From positions 24,777 through 88,776 of the forward strand of contig JAPLDH010000051.1 in the NCBI GenBank assembly GCA_026391355.1: DNA of 64,000 nucleotides, written 5' to 3'. Origin of the DNA: Bacteroidota bacterium. GTDB lineage: Bacteria; Bacteroidota; Bacteroidia; Bacteroidales; FEN-979. Below are positions 40,907 to 49,172 of this stretch, piece by piece. The translations under genes were made by a program, and so were the position numbers. Numbering within the stretch: position 1 is the first letter of the stretch; every line of letters starts with the position of its first letter. The notes under the pieces were generated by a model. That model was not told where the DNA came from. It saw only the letters and a program-made list of their open reading frames with translations, and made no database searches.

Positions 40907-41341
40907 ATGGCCAATACATATGCACAAATTCATATTCAGGCAGTATTTTCAGTCCAGGACAGGAATTGCATAATAAGAAAAATATGGAAAGATGAATTAT
41001 GCAAATATATAACCGGCATTATTCAAAATCACGAACATAAAGTATTGGCAATTAATGGTATGGCAGATCATTTACATATATTCTTTGGATTGAGGCCTAC
41101 TTAGTCATTATCTGATTTGATGCAGGATCTTAAAGGCGATTCATCAAAATGGATCAACAAGAAAGGATTGGTAAAAGACCGTTTCTCATGGCAGGAAGAG
41201 TATGGGGCATTTTCATATAGCAAATCGAATGTTGAGAACGTACTTAATTATATCAGAAACCAGGAGATTCATCATCGAACGAGAACATTTATTGAGGAGT
41301 ACCATGATTTCCTGTTAAAATTTGGTGTTGATTTTGAATAG
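40907..41341 (+). pseudogene. IS200/REP-associated Y1 transposase broken by one amber codon
   Basis: One frame encodes both halves: MANTYAQIHIQAVFSVQDRN...HLHIFFGLRPT, then TAG (41102-41104), then SLSDLMQDLKGDSSKWINKK...DFLLKFGVDFE. In intact relatives the position is usually Gln (RPTQSLSDLMQ), so a single C-to-T change (CAG to TAG) explains it. The HLH metal motif and the nucleophile Tyr (residue 115, NYIRNQEIHH) are both present. Total length, 144 codons, is normal for Y1 transposases. It is either a recent pseudogene or needs read-through. Confidence 0.88.
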
Positions 41342-41529
41342 CGGTTTATTTTTAAACCGGTAGTATGGATTGAGGATTGAACCGGGCTGTGCCGTCAGGC
41401 ACAAAATAATGGTAGAATGCGCGGACATATATCTATTTCGTCCCGTACGGGACGAAATATTAAACACCTGACCTATTTTCTACCAATATTCAATCCCTAA
41501 TGGGATTTATATTTGAAACAGATTTCAAA
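41342..41529. repeat. Nested palindromes after the Y1 transposase
   Basis: From the stop codon onward: CGGTTTA/TAAACCG hairpin (41342-41359); outer arms GGATTGAA (41374-41381) and TTCAATCC (41489-41496); a GTGCC/GGCAC hairpin (41389-41402); inner arms TGGTAGAA (41410-41417) and TTCTACCA (41478-41485); in the centre a perfect 26-bp palindrome (41434-41459) around CGTCCCGTACGGGACG; then TTTGAAA/TTTCAAA. It is probably the REP-like DNA end recognised by the transposase. The remaining 200 bases to 41697 hold nothing I can name. Confidence 0.8.
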
Positions 41530-41697
41530 CAGAAAAATTGAGAATTCAATTTACTTTAAACCTGCCATATTTTTCATTTTGCCTTTAACTTTTGTTCTTG
41601 GGTACGATTAAAAATCCAAAGACTAAAAACTTTTTGTCAGAATATCGGCAAGGGGTTTTTACTGTAATTAAGATTTCACAATTCAACGATAAATCCC

Positions 41698-41705
41698 TAC
41701 ATTTG
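41698..41705 (+). promoter_or_regulatory. -7 box (TACATTTG)
   Basis: A perfect TAnnTTTG match 24 bases before the ATG at 41730. Confidence 0.55.
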
Positions 41706-41729
41706 TTATGATAATAAATATTACAGGGG

Positions 41730-44700
41730 ATGAACAACAGGTTTACCCGGTTTTTAATTTTTGCCTTTCTCATCCTACCAATCCTTGGCTTTTCCCAGAC
41801 CGATTTTGAATTCTGGTTTGTGGCTCCTGCGGTAACCTTTAAAACAGTCCCACCCAGTACACGAAACGATACCAACTTGAACCGCCCTATACGACTTTAT
41901 TGCACAACCGCTGAAGGACCGGCCACGGTGACAGTAGACCAACCTGCCAATCCGAATTTTATTCCGATATTAAGAATCGTTAACAATGATTCTGCAAGAG
42001 CAATCGATCTCACTCCTTTTTTAGAGATTATAGAGAACAAGCCCGCCAACACGGTGCTTCCCTATGGCATTAGGATACGTTCCAATAAAAGAATAAACTG
42101 TTTTTACGAGATCCAATCCCCAATGAATGCTGCGACCTATTCATTATCAGGAAAAAATGCATTGGGGTATGAATTCATTATTCCGGCTCAAAATCATTAT
42201 CCTAACTACCCATGGTGTAATCCTCCCGCAAGAAATGTGTTCGATATTGTGGCAACAGAGGACAGCACAACCGTTCACGTCATACCCGTTAATGACATTG
42301 TCGGTCATCAGGCATTGGATACTTTTGCCATTTTTCTAAACAGAGGCCAAACATGGAGCGGAAGGGCTGCTTCGGGCGATTCATCTGCTCATTTAGGTGG
42401 CTCGTATTTATTTTCCAACAAACCCATTGCGGTGACAGTTACTGATGATGCTGTTTATTTTCCAAATACTGAAGCAAAAGCATATGATATTTCAGGCGAT
42501 CAAATTACCCCGAAACAACTTGGAGGAAAAGAATTTATCGTTAGATCAGGGACTTGGAATGGATCCCAACCAATCCGGTCAAGTGTTCTTGTTTACGCTT
42601 ATGAGGATACAACCCATGTTACTTATAACGACAGTGCCTCGTTTCAAAATAAGACTTTAAACAGGGGCGAACATGCGGAATTTTTGTTCCCAAATGCTAC
42701 CTTCTTTACAACATGGCAACCTGGTTATATCTTCTCTGATAAACCAGTTCTGGCTTACGCGATGACAGTGTTTGCTGGTAGTCAGGCAGGTCCAAGTTCG
42801 CCTCAAGCGGGAACATGCATCGTACCACCGGTCAACGATTGCTCAGGATCTCACAGGGTTACTCTTTCCTTTACCTCCCCATTTGGTGGACAACAAAATT
42901 ATTGGGATCTTTTTATTTTTATAAAGAATGGGAACCAGGGGTATTTCTCTTGTACTCCTTTCTGGATGTGCAACAGTATCATTTTTTCTCCCGTACCTGG
43001 AACGGGCGGTGAATGGGTTTGGGGGGGCACCGGTTGTGTAAACTGCTCACCTTTAATGAATACAATTTTTAGCAATCCGAAAGCAAGATTTGCATTATCA
43101 GGGATGTCAGATGACTTTGTGATAAATACTGCTGCATACACGAAATTCTCGTTTTTTACGGATGTCACATCATTAAATCTTGGTACAGACAGGAATTTAT
43201 GTCCAGGTGACAGCTTATTTCTTGATGCAGGTATTGATCTCAACATGTACACCTGGAGCACAGGCGCGCATACACCAGGAATTTGGGTAAAACTCCCTGG
43301 TACCTATTGGGTTGACGTTACTGACGGAATCTGCGCTCTGAGCGATACGATAGCCGTTTCCTATTACTGGACCAGTCCGGTAAACCTTGGTCCTGATACG
43401 GTTCTATGTCCAGGTGACAGTATTTTGCTGGATGCCGGATCAAAAAGAGCTTGGTACCTTTGGAATACAGGTGATACCACTCAAACCATATGGGCAAAGA
43501 ATTCGGGTACTTACTGGGTCCGTGCTCAAGATGCACATTGTGTTGTTTCTGACACGATTTACATAGAAACCGCTGTTCCGCCAATTGTCACCAACAACCC
43601 GATGTCTAAATTCATCTGTTCAGGAGAATCCACAAATATTACCCTCACCTCAAATGTACCCGGTACAAATTTTTATTGGACTGCAACCTTAACTTCCGGG
43701 AATATCAGCGGTTTCAGCCCGAATTCAGGGCTTGTAATAAACCAGGTTTTGGTCAATTCTCTTTCTACTGCAGGAATTGTGACGTATCATATTACCCCAA
43801 ATGCCGGAAGTTGTTCAGGAACCACGGTTGACTTTCCTGTGACTGTGAATCCTGCAGATTCGGTGAAGGTTAGTATTTCAGCTTCTGATAATAATATTTG
43901 TTCAGGAACACTGGTAACCTTCACGGCAGTACCTACCAATGGAGGAACAACACCTGTTTATCAATGGAAAGTGAATAGTATCGGTGTCGGTATAAGTATT
44001 CCGACGTATTTCTATATGCCTGTAAATGTAGACATTGTAACCTGCACACTGACATCCTCAAATACAGTTTGCACGGCCAACAACCCAGCCATCTCGAATG
44101 CAATCACAATGATTGTCAATCCCCTGAACCCGGTCAGTGTTTCGATAAATACGCCCGATAATCCATTTTGCCAGGGATCAACCGTTAATTTCACTGCAAC
44201 CCTAACCAATGGCGGGACAACACCAACATATTTATGGAAGGTCAACGGCGTTGGTGTTGGCACGAATAATCCTGTCTATTCCTATATTCCGGCCAACGGT
44301 GATCTTGTAACCTGTGTGATGAATTCAAATATTGCCTGTCCAACCGGAAACCCTGCAACCTCCGACACGATCACAATGGTTGAGAATACGGTGAACCCGG
44401 TGAGTATAGTTATTACAACACCTGTCACTACTATTTGCAGCGGGATATCCGTAACCTTCACTGCAACCCCCACAAATGGAGGAACAACGCCTGCTTACCA
44501 GTGGAAGGTGAACGGGGTTAATACCGGTGCAAATAACTCTCAGTTTACCTATACGCCTGTAAATGGTGATTGCATCAGTTGCATCCTGACTTCAAACCTT
44601 ATTTGTGCCAGCGGGAACCCGGCAACTTCGAACTCAATCTGCATGATCGTCAATCCCAACCTGCCGGTCAGCATCAGTATCAGCACTCCGATAACCACCC

Positions 44701-45992
44701 TTTGTGCAGGCACCCAGGTTACATTCACAGCATCACCTACCAACCAGGGCACCCTGCCACAATATCAATGGAAGGTAAACGGGGTGGGGGTTGGAACAAG
44801 CAGCCTTACCTATTCCTACATTCCGGTCAATGGCGACCAGGTTTCATGCGTTCTTACATCGAACGCAATTTGCCCCACCGGCAACCCGGCAACGTCCAAC
44901 ACGATTACCATGACAGTCAACGCTAATTTGCCAGTAAGTGTCGTCATCTCTGCATCCAATAACCCGGTCTGTTCTGGGATTCCCATCACATACACAGCCA
45001 TCCCGACAAATGGCGGAACAACCCCGGTTTACTTGTGGAAAGTCAACGGAATTATTGTCGGGACAAACAGTACCACTTACCAATATATTCCTGTAAACGG
45101 CGATCTGATCACCTGCACACTGACTTCAAACCTGACTTGTACCACTGGAAATCCTGCCACCAGTAATACGATTACTATGGGTGTTGCCTTTACACCAATT
45201 GTTACCTTCACCCGATGCAATGATTCCATCACGACCATCAATGCCCAGCCTTTCAGGCTAAAAGGAGGTATACCCTTAGGTGGGACTTATTCCGGTACTG
45301 GAGTAACCAATGGCATCTTCTACCCAGCAATTGCAGGTGTCGGATCGCATCAAATCAATTATTCCTATACCAATGCTACATTATGTTCTGGCAATGCATT
45401 TGTGACGATCGTCACGCGTAACGCGTCACCCGTCACGTGTGGGAACCCGCTGACAGACATCCGCGACAATAAGGTGTATCCTACCGTGCAGATTGGTTCC
45501 CAATGTTGGTTCGCTGCAAATCTGAATTACGGGACGATGATCCCCGGAGCAATTTCACAAAGGGACAATTGTCTTTCCGAGAAGTATTGTTTTAATGATC
45601 TTCCAACCAACTGTGGTATGCAGACATATTACCAATGGGATGAATTGATGCAGTATGATGAAACACTGCCAACCCAGGGATTCTGCCCTCCGGGATGGCA
45701 TGTGCCCACGGAAGCAGACTGGAATACCTTATTCAGCAATTATATTAGTAATGCCTTCGCTGCCTGGCCGCTTTTATCCACTGGTTATTCAGGATTCAAT
45801 GCGACACTTTCAGCTACCCGACATCAGAATAAAACATGGGATTGGAGCGGGTTTGCGACTTTTTTCTGGAGTTCAACTCCTCATGGGAATAATAAAGCAT
45901 GGAGTCATGGGATGAATGATACGGATCCCAGTGTTTCGATATATCCGGCATTCAGGAGTAATGCATTCAGTGTTAGGTGCCTGCGGGATTGA
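41730..45992 (+). CDS. Large secreted protein: IgGFc-binding-like N-terminus, PKD-like repeats, FISUMP C-terminus
   Basis: 1420 residues with a signal peptide ending GFSQ. The N-terminal ~470 residues (FWFVAPAVTF, NCFYEIQSPMN, LGYEFIIPAQNHY, VHVIPVND) resemble IgGFc-binding domains. Two LCPGDS(L/I)xLDAG modules follow (~480-620), then a PKD-like domain, then five tandem ~88-residue modules (~710-1152; YQWKVNGVGVG, YIPVNGD, NPATSNTITM), and a FISUMP domain at the end (VQIGSQCWFAANLNYG, GFCPPGWHVPTEADW, FSVRCLRD). No T9SS sorting domain is evident, which is odd for such a protein. Probably cell-surface or extracellular; binding partner unknown. Confidence 0.85.
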   Translation: MNNRFTRFLIFAFLILPILGFSQTDFEFWFVAPAVTFKTVPPSTRNDTNLNRPIRLYCTTAEGPATVTVDQPANPNFIPILRIVNNDSARAIDLTPFLEIIENKPANTVLPYGIRIRSNKRINCFYEIQSPMNAATYSLSGKNALGYEFIIPAQNHYPNYPWCNPPARNVFDIVATEDSTTVHVIPVNDIVGHQALDTFAIFLNRGQTWSGRAASGDSSAHLGGSYLFSNKPIAVTVTDDAVYFPNTEAKAYDISGDQITPKQLGGKEFIVRSGTWNGSQPIRSSVLVYAYEDTTHVTYNDSASFQNKTLNRGEHAEFLFPNATFFTTWQPGYIFSDKPVLAYAMTVFAGSQAGPSSPQAGTCIVPPVNDCSGSHRVTLSFTSPFGGQQNYWDLFIFIKNGNQGYFSCTPFWMCNSIIFSPVPGTGGEWVWGGTGCVNCSPLMNTIFSNPKARFALSGMSDDFVINTAAYTKFSFFTDVTSLNLGTDRNLCPGDSLFLDAGIDLNMYTWSTGAHTPGIWVKLPGTYWVDVTDGICALSDTIAVSYYWTSPVNLGPDTVLCPGDSILLDAGSKRAWYLWNTGDTTQTIWAKNSGTYWVRAQDAHCVVSDTIYIETAVPPIVTNNPMSKFICSGESTNITLTSNVPGTNFYWTATLTSGNISGFSPNSGLVINQVLVNSLSTAGIVTYHITPNAGSCSGTTVDFPVTVNPADSVKVSISASDNNICSGTLVTFTAVPTNGGTTPVYQWKVNSIGVGISIPTYFYMPVNVDIVTCTLTSSNTVCTANNPAISNAITMIVNPLNPVSVSINTPDNPFCQGSTVNFTATLTNGGTTPTYLWKVNGVGVGTNNPVYSYIPANGDLVTCVMNSNIACPTGNPATSDTITMVENTVNPVSIVITTPVTTICSGISVTFTATPTNGGTTPAYQWKVNGVNTGANNSQFTYTPVNGDCISCILTSNLICASGNPATSNSICMIVNPNLPVSISISTPITTLCAGTQVTFTASPTNQGTLPQYQWKVNGVGVGTSSLTYSYIPVNGDQVSCVLTSNAICPTGNPATSNTITMTVNANLPVSVVISASNNPVCSGIPITYTAIPTNGGTTPVYLWKVNGIIVGTNSTTYQYIPVNGDLITCTLTSNLTCTTGNPATSNTITMGVAFTPIVTFTRCNDSITTINAQPFRLKGGIPLGGTYSGTGVTNGIFYPAIAGVGSHQINYSYTNATLCSGNAFVTIVTRNASPVTCGNPLTDIRDNKVYPTVQIGSQCWFAANLNYGTMIPGAISQRDNCLSEKYCFNDLPTNCGMQTYYQWDELMQYDETLPTQGFCPPGWHVPTEADWNTLFSNYISNAFAAWPLLSTGYSGFNATLSATRHQNKTWDWSGFATFFWSSTPHGNNKAWSHGMNDTDPSVSIYPAFRSNAFSVRCLRD
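43857..45183 (+). repeat. Five tandem ~264-bp coding repeats
   Basis: Units begin near 43857, 44130, 44394, 44655 and 44922, each encoding (P)VS(I/V)xI....C.G...TFTA.PTNGGTTP.YQWKVNG. Adjacent units are close enough at the DNA level to recombine. Confidence 0.85.
45402..45439. repeat. ACGCGTN repeat inside the FISUMP protein gene
   Basis: GTGACGATCGTCAC (45402-45415, a perfect palindrome) runs into GTCACGCGTAACGCGTCACC and CGTCACGTG. It encodes the linker VTIVTRNASPVTC just before the FISUMP domain. It is the same family as at 27.78 and 49.14 kb. Confidence 0.8.
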
Positions 45993-46071
45993 TCTGAATA
46001 TCGAATATTGAACAACGATCTATGAATTTTGAAGTTAAGGAAGATTATAAAAAATAATTTCATACCTGACA

Positions 46072-46275
46072 CTACTTTCCCGGTTGGAAACCCTTTAACG
46101 TCTCCTCAATTTCCCGGTCGGTCAGGAGCAGTTTCTCTCTGCAGAAATGAATGAGTTCAATGGCGCTTTTTATCTTTTCCGATAGTATATCAATGGATAT
46201 ATCTTCCTGTTCAAGGTTTTTCACAATCTCCTTCAATTCTTTAAAGGCCGTTTCGTAAGTAAGTTCTTTCTTCAT
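46072..46275 (-). CDS. xseB: Exodeoxyribonuclease VII small subunit
   Basis: 67 residues, with the family pattern YETAFKELKEIVKNLEQEDI then LSEKIKSAIELIHFCREKL. It forms the two-helix hairpin that packs on XseA in the enzyme that degrades single-stranded DNA to oligonucleotides. Its start overlaps the xseA stop by four bases, so translation is coupled. Confidence 0.93.
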   Translation of the reverse strand: MKKELTYETAFKELKEIVKNLEQEDISIDILSEKIKSAIELIHFCREKLLLTDREIEETLKGFQPGK

Positions 46276-47498
46276 TTTATATTGTTTTCTGATATTGTCT
46301 CAACTTTGCTTTTCAGGTTTCCCATGGCCAATTCCGTGATGATCATCTCTCCGGGATCCACTGTTGCTGCATTTTTAACAATTGTTCCATCTTCCCTGTA
46401 TGTGATGCTGTACCCGCGTTTTAAAATATTTTTGGGATTGAGGTCATGCAAACGGGTTTCGAAGCCTGACAGAATATTAAGTTTGTTTCTGATAACCTGA
46501 CCTTTGAAGACGGTCAGCATTTTATAAAGATGATCGAGATTATTTCTCTCCCCGCGGATCCTTATTTTTGCCAGGTCGAACGTTCGTTTTCCTGAGAATT
46601 CAATCTCTTCCAGAAATCCGTCAAGCAATCCCAGGATAAAATAGGCAACATCCGTAGGTGTTATCTTATTGCGGGATGCAACCATTTCAGCAACTGTTTC
46701 ATTGGTGGAATGTCCTATTCCGGTTATGACAGGAATAGGAAGTCTCCCTATTTCACCGCATATCATATAACTATCAAAACAGGTCATTCCGATCTCATCT
46801 CCCCCACCCCGGATGAGGGCCACTAAGTCAAAGCTCTCTTTCTGTGTACCGACTGCTTTCAGTTGATTACTGATGGATTCTACTGCTTTATCCCCTTGTA
46901 GCAATGAGGGGAACAGGGTTATCTGAAAGGCATATTTCCTTTCCCAATTCCTTAGAATGGTAATGAAATCGGAAAAGCCCTTACTGGTCTCTGCGGAAAT
47001 GACAGCGATCCTTAATGGCACCAGAGGAACTTGTAATTTTTTATTTGCCTCAAACAGCCCTTCTTTCTTAAGTTTTTCGATGGTCGTTTGTTTTTCCTTT
47101 GCCAATTCTCCAAGGGTAAAGGTAGGCTCAATATCGCTGATTACAAGAGAGAAACCATAAACGGGATGAAAATTCAAGCGGGCAAGGAATAGTACAGTTA
47201 TTCCTCCCCTGATCTCGGAACCGACGACATTCGTGAATTTCCGGGCGATATATTCAAAATCATTGACCCAGATTACGCCCCTGAATTGTGCCTTGGTCTT
47301 CCCTTCCGACTTCTCAATCAGGTCAAGGTAACAATGCCCTGTTCCTGGGTAAATATTCATTTTTGCTATCTCTACTTTGACCCAGAAAGATTCAGGAAAC
47401 GCTTCACGGAGAGCCGCTGTCATTTGTTCAGCGATCTCGGATAAGGTATAGATCCTGTTGATATTTTCTTTTAATTCATGATCTTCAAATAAATCCAT
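46272..47498 (-). CDS. xseA: Exodeoxyribonuclease VII large subunit
   Basis: 408 residues. The N-terminal OB-fold (TLSEIAEQMTAALREAFPES, FWVKVEIAKMN, CYLDLIEK) and the catalytic core (RIAVISAETSKGFSDFI, LIRGGGDEIGMTCFDSYMIC, PVITGIGHSTNETVAEMVA, NKITPTDVAYFIL) match XseA; LNPKNILKRGYSIT closes the protein. It works with XseB in DNA repair. It is transcribed away from the ICMT-like gene across a short, near-palindromic promoter space. Confidence 0.95.
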   Translation of the reverse strand: MDLFEDHELKENINRIYTLSEIAEQMTAALREAFPESFWVKVEIAKMNIYPGTGHCYLDLIEKSEGKTKAQFRGVIWVNDFEYIARKFTNVVGSEIRGGITVLFLARLNFHPVYGFSLVISDIEPTFTLGELAKEKQTTIEKLKKEGLFEANKKLQVPLVPLRIAVISAETSKGFSDFITILRNWERKYAFQITLFPSLLQGDKAVESISNQLKAVGTQKESFDLVALIRGGGDEIGMTCFDSYMICGEIGRLPIPVITGIGHSTNETVAEMVASRNKITPTDVAYFILGLLDGFLEEIEFSGKRTFDLAKIRIRGERNNLDHLYKMLTVFKGQVIRNKLNILSGFETRLHDLNPKNILKRGYSITYREDGTIVKNAATVDPGEMIITELAMGNLKSKVETISENNIK

Positions 47499-47510
47499 CC
47501 CAATTCTTTT

Positions 47511-47525
47511 TTGTTAAATTTACAA
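47511..47525. promoter_or_regulatory. Near-palindromic divergent promoter core
   Basis: TTGTTAAATTTACAA reads TAAATTTAC on the plus strand (toward 47537) and TAAATTTAAC on the minus strand (toward xseA at 47498). The two -7-like boxes share the same bases, so the two genes may compete for polymerase. Confidence 0.45.
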
Positions 47526-47536
47526 AAAAATGAAAT

Positions 47537-48100
47537 ATGCAAATCCATGGAATGATAATTCTGGCCTCGTTCGTTGCCACACTTGTCAGCGTATTCGTTG
47601 TGGCACTCATCACCCGCAATAAAGTTGACAATTATATAGGCAAACCCACCATTGATAAATGGCTTTTCTATTCTTCCAAGGCAAGCATGGTCATAACCTG
47701 GATATTCCTGATCGCAAAAGCCGTGGATCCCGGATTGGGTTTGTGGGCCATACCTTCTATCATCTCCTGGTTTGCGACGATACTCACTGTGATTGCATCC
47801 TTTATTCTGATCCTTGCCTTTGCCGGGTTGGGTACCTCCCTGCGGGTAGGATTGCCCAACAGCGATGCTGCATTAAAAACGAAAGGGATATACAGCATCA
47901 GCAGGAACCCGATCTACCTTGGGGGTTTTATATTAAGTATCGCCTCATTGATCTATTTCCCGAACCAGGTAAATCTTGTATTTGTCTTCTATGCCATTTT
48001 TATCCATCACAGGATCATTCTTGCCGAGGAGAAATTCCTGTCAGTCAGGTTTGGCCAGGAATGGGAGGAGTATACGAAAAAGGTAAGAAGATACTTATAA
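47537..48100 (+). CDS. Isoprenylcysteine carboxyl methyltransferase (ICMT/PEMT)-like membrane enzyme
   Basis: 187 residues with four or five membrane helices. The C-terminal signature is SISRNPIYLGGFILSIASL followed by IHHRIILAEEKFLSVRFGQE and WEEYTKKVRRYL, with the R-x-P-x-Y and E-E-x-x-L elements of the ICMT/PEMT family that bind SAM. Bacterial members methylate lipids or unknown small substrates, so the actual substrate is open. Divergently paired with xseA. Confidence 0.85.
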   Translation: MQIHGMIILASFVATLVSVFVVALITRNKVDNYIGKPTIDKWLFYSSKASMVITWIFLIAKAVDPGLGLWAIPSIISWFATILTVIASFILILAFAGLGTSLRVGLPNSDAALKTKGIYSISRNPIYLGGFILSIASLIYFPNQVNLVFVFYAIFIHHRIILAEEKFLSVRFGQEWEEYTKKVRRYL

Positions 48101-48219
48101 TTTACCATTTACTATTGACTATGTACCATTTCATTGACCATTTATCATTGACCATTTTATTTAACGCTTTACTCTCCCTTAATGACTTAATGACCTGATG
48201 ACTTAATGACCTAATGACC
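48101..48219. repeat. Degenerate TTTACCAT repeats and AATGACCT octamers
   Basis: TACCATTT/GACCATTT-like units follow the ICMT stop; from about 48179 perfect AATGACTT/AATGACCT octamers run into the minus-strand GlcNAc kinase gene, whose last codons and stop (48211-48213) they form. This is the reverse complement of the AGGTCATT array at 56.1 kb. Confidence 0.9.
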
Positions 48220-49062
48220 AATTTCCCTTGCATGATACCGGACCAATCCCTCCAGTGGTGACTGAAGTATCGTTCCTACAGATATCTTTTGTTCCAGGGC
48301 TGCTTCCATCAGAATATCCCTGTAATACCAGGCAATTGAACCGACGAAACTGACAGGAACTTCTTTATAATTCTCGTATTTCTCTATTTGTTCCTCAAAA
48401 AAGCTTATAAATGAGGCCTTTACAAGATCATGCAAAAATGGATGCTGTTGCCGCGGTGCAATAAACGTACTTAAGGATGCAAGAAAACGATTGGGCGCCG
48501 GCCGGTTATAGATTGAATTTAGAATATCTTCCAGGGTAAAATGATATTGCTGATCAAAAGCTGCTGAAATATCTGCAGGAAGTTTCTTTTTCAGATAAAA
48601 TCCGAGAAAGGTTTTTCCAAGATTGGATCCTGCCCCTTCATCCCCATAAAGATAGCCAAGCGAAGGTACATTGGAGAATATCTCTTCACCGTTATAGTAA
48701 CAGGAATTACAGCCAGTTCCCAGTATTGCTGCGATACCTTTATCTTTCCCAAATAAAGCACGTGCGGCGCCCAAAATGTCATGGTAGATTTCCACAGTGG
48801 CAGCAGGATAATACCTTGCCATGATATTAATTAACTTCCGGTTGTTATTTTCCGTTGAACAGCCGGCCCCGTAAAAATAAACCTTGTCGAAGCTGTCCGG
48901 AGCGATAAGAGGAACCAGTTCATCCCTGATGATCTTTTCAATCGATTCTTCTGTAATAAAATAGGGATTAATTCCATTCGTTTTAACGGTTATAGGAGCA
49001 GTTTCCTTATCGGAAAGTGCCCATGTCGTTTTTGTGGAACCGCTGTCAGCAATTAGTATCAT
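48211..49062 (-). CDS. N-acetylglucosamine kinase-like protein (BadF/BadG family)
   Basis: 283 residues. ILIADSGSTKTTWALSD is the phosphate-1 loop of the ASKHA fold; YGAGCSTENN, ILGTGCNSCYYNGEE, GYLYGDEGAGSNLGK and SFVGSIAWYYRD match the GlcNAc kinase group. It would phosphorylate N-acetylglucosamine, probably from wall recycling, although related proteins act on other sugars. The stop codon and last residues (EIGH) derive from the octamer array behind it. It lies downstream of miaA on the same strand. Confidence 0.8.
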   Translation of the reverse strand: MILIADSGSTKTTWALSDKETAPITVKTNGINPYFITEESIEKIIRDELVPLIAPDSFDKVYFYGAGCSTENNNRKLINIMARYYPAATVEIYHDILGAARALFGKDKGIAAILGTGCNSCYYNGEEIFSNVPSLGYLYGDEGAGSNLGKTFLGFYLKKKLPADISAAFDQQYHFTLEDILNSIYNRPAPNRFLASLSTFIAPRQQHPFLHDLVKASFISFFEEQIEKYENYKEVPVSFVGSIAWYYRDILMEAALEQKISVGTILQSPLEGLVRYHAREIGH

Positions 49063-49066
49063 ATAA

Positions 49067-49100
49067 CTAGTGAATTAGCGAACTGGTGAACTGGTGAGTT
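49067..49100. repeat. GAACTGGT-type octamers
   Basis: AGTGAATTAGCGAACTGGTGAACTGG-like units lie between miaA and the kinase gene; the same unit starts the array at 56117. Confidence 0.7.
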
Positions 49101-49143
49101 AATTTTCATTTACGAATTTTTTTAAATTAAGGATAATTCTTCT

Positions 49144-49172
49144 CGTCACGCGTTACGCGTTACGTTTCACGT
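49144..49172. repeat. ACGCGTT heptamers at the miaA stop codon
   Basis: On the minus strand the sequence is ACGTGAAACGTAACGCGTAA followed by CGCGTGACG. The miaA stop TAA (49160-49162) is one of the repeats. Confidence 0.85.

Noticed and set aside
40907..41341. Pyrrolysine or amber recoding in the Y1 transposase
   Set aside because: Other genes in the window use TAG as an ordinary stop (for example 444, 14418, 16263), and relatives have Gln at this place, so a point mutation is simpler.
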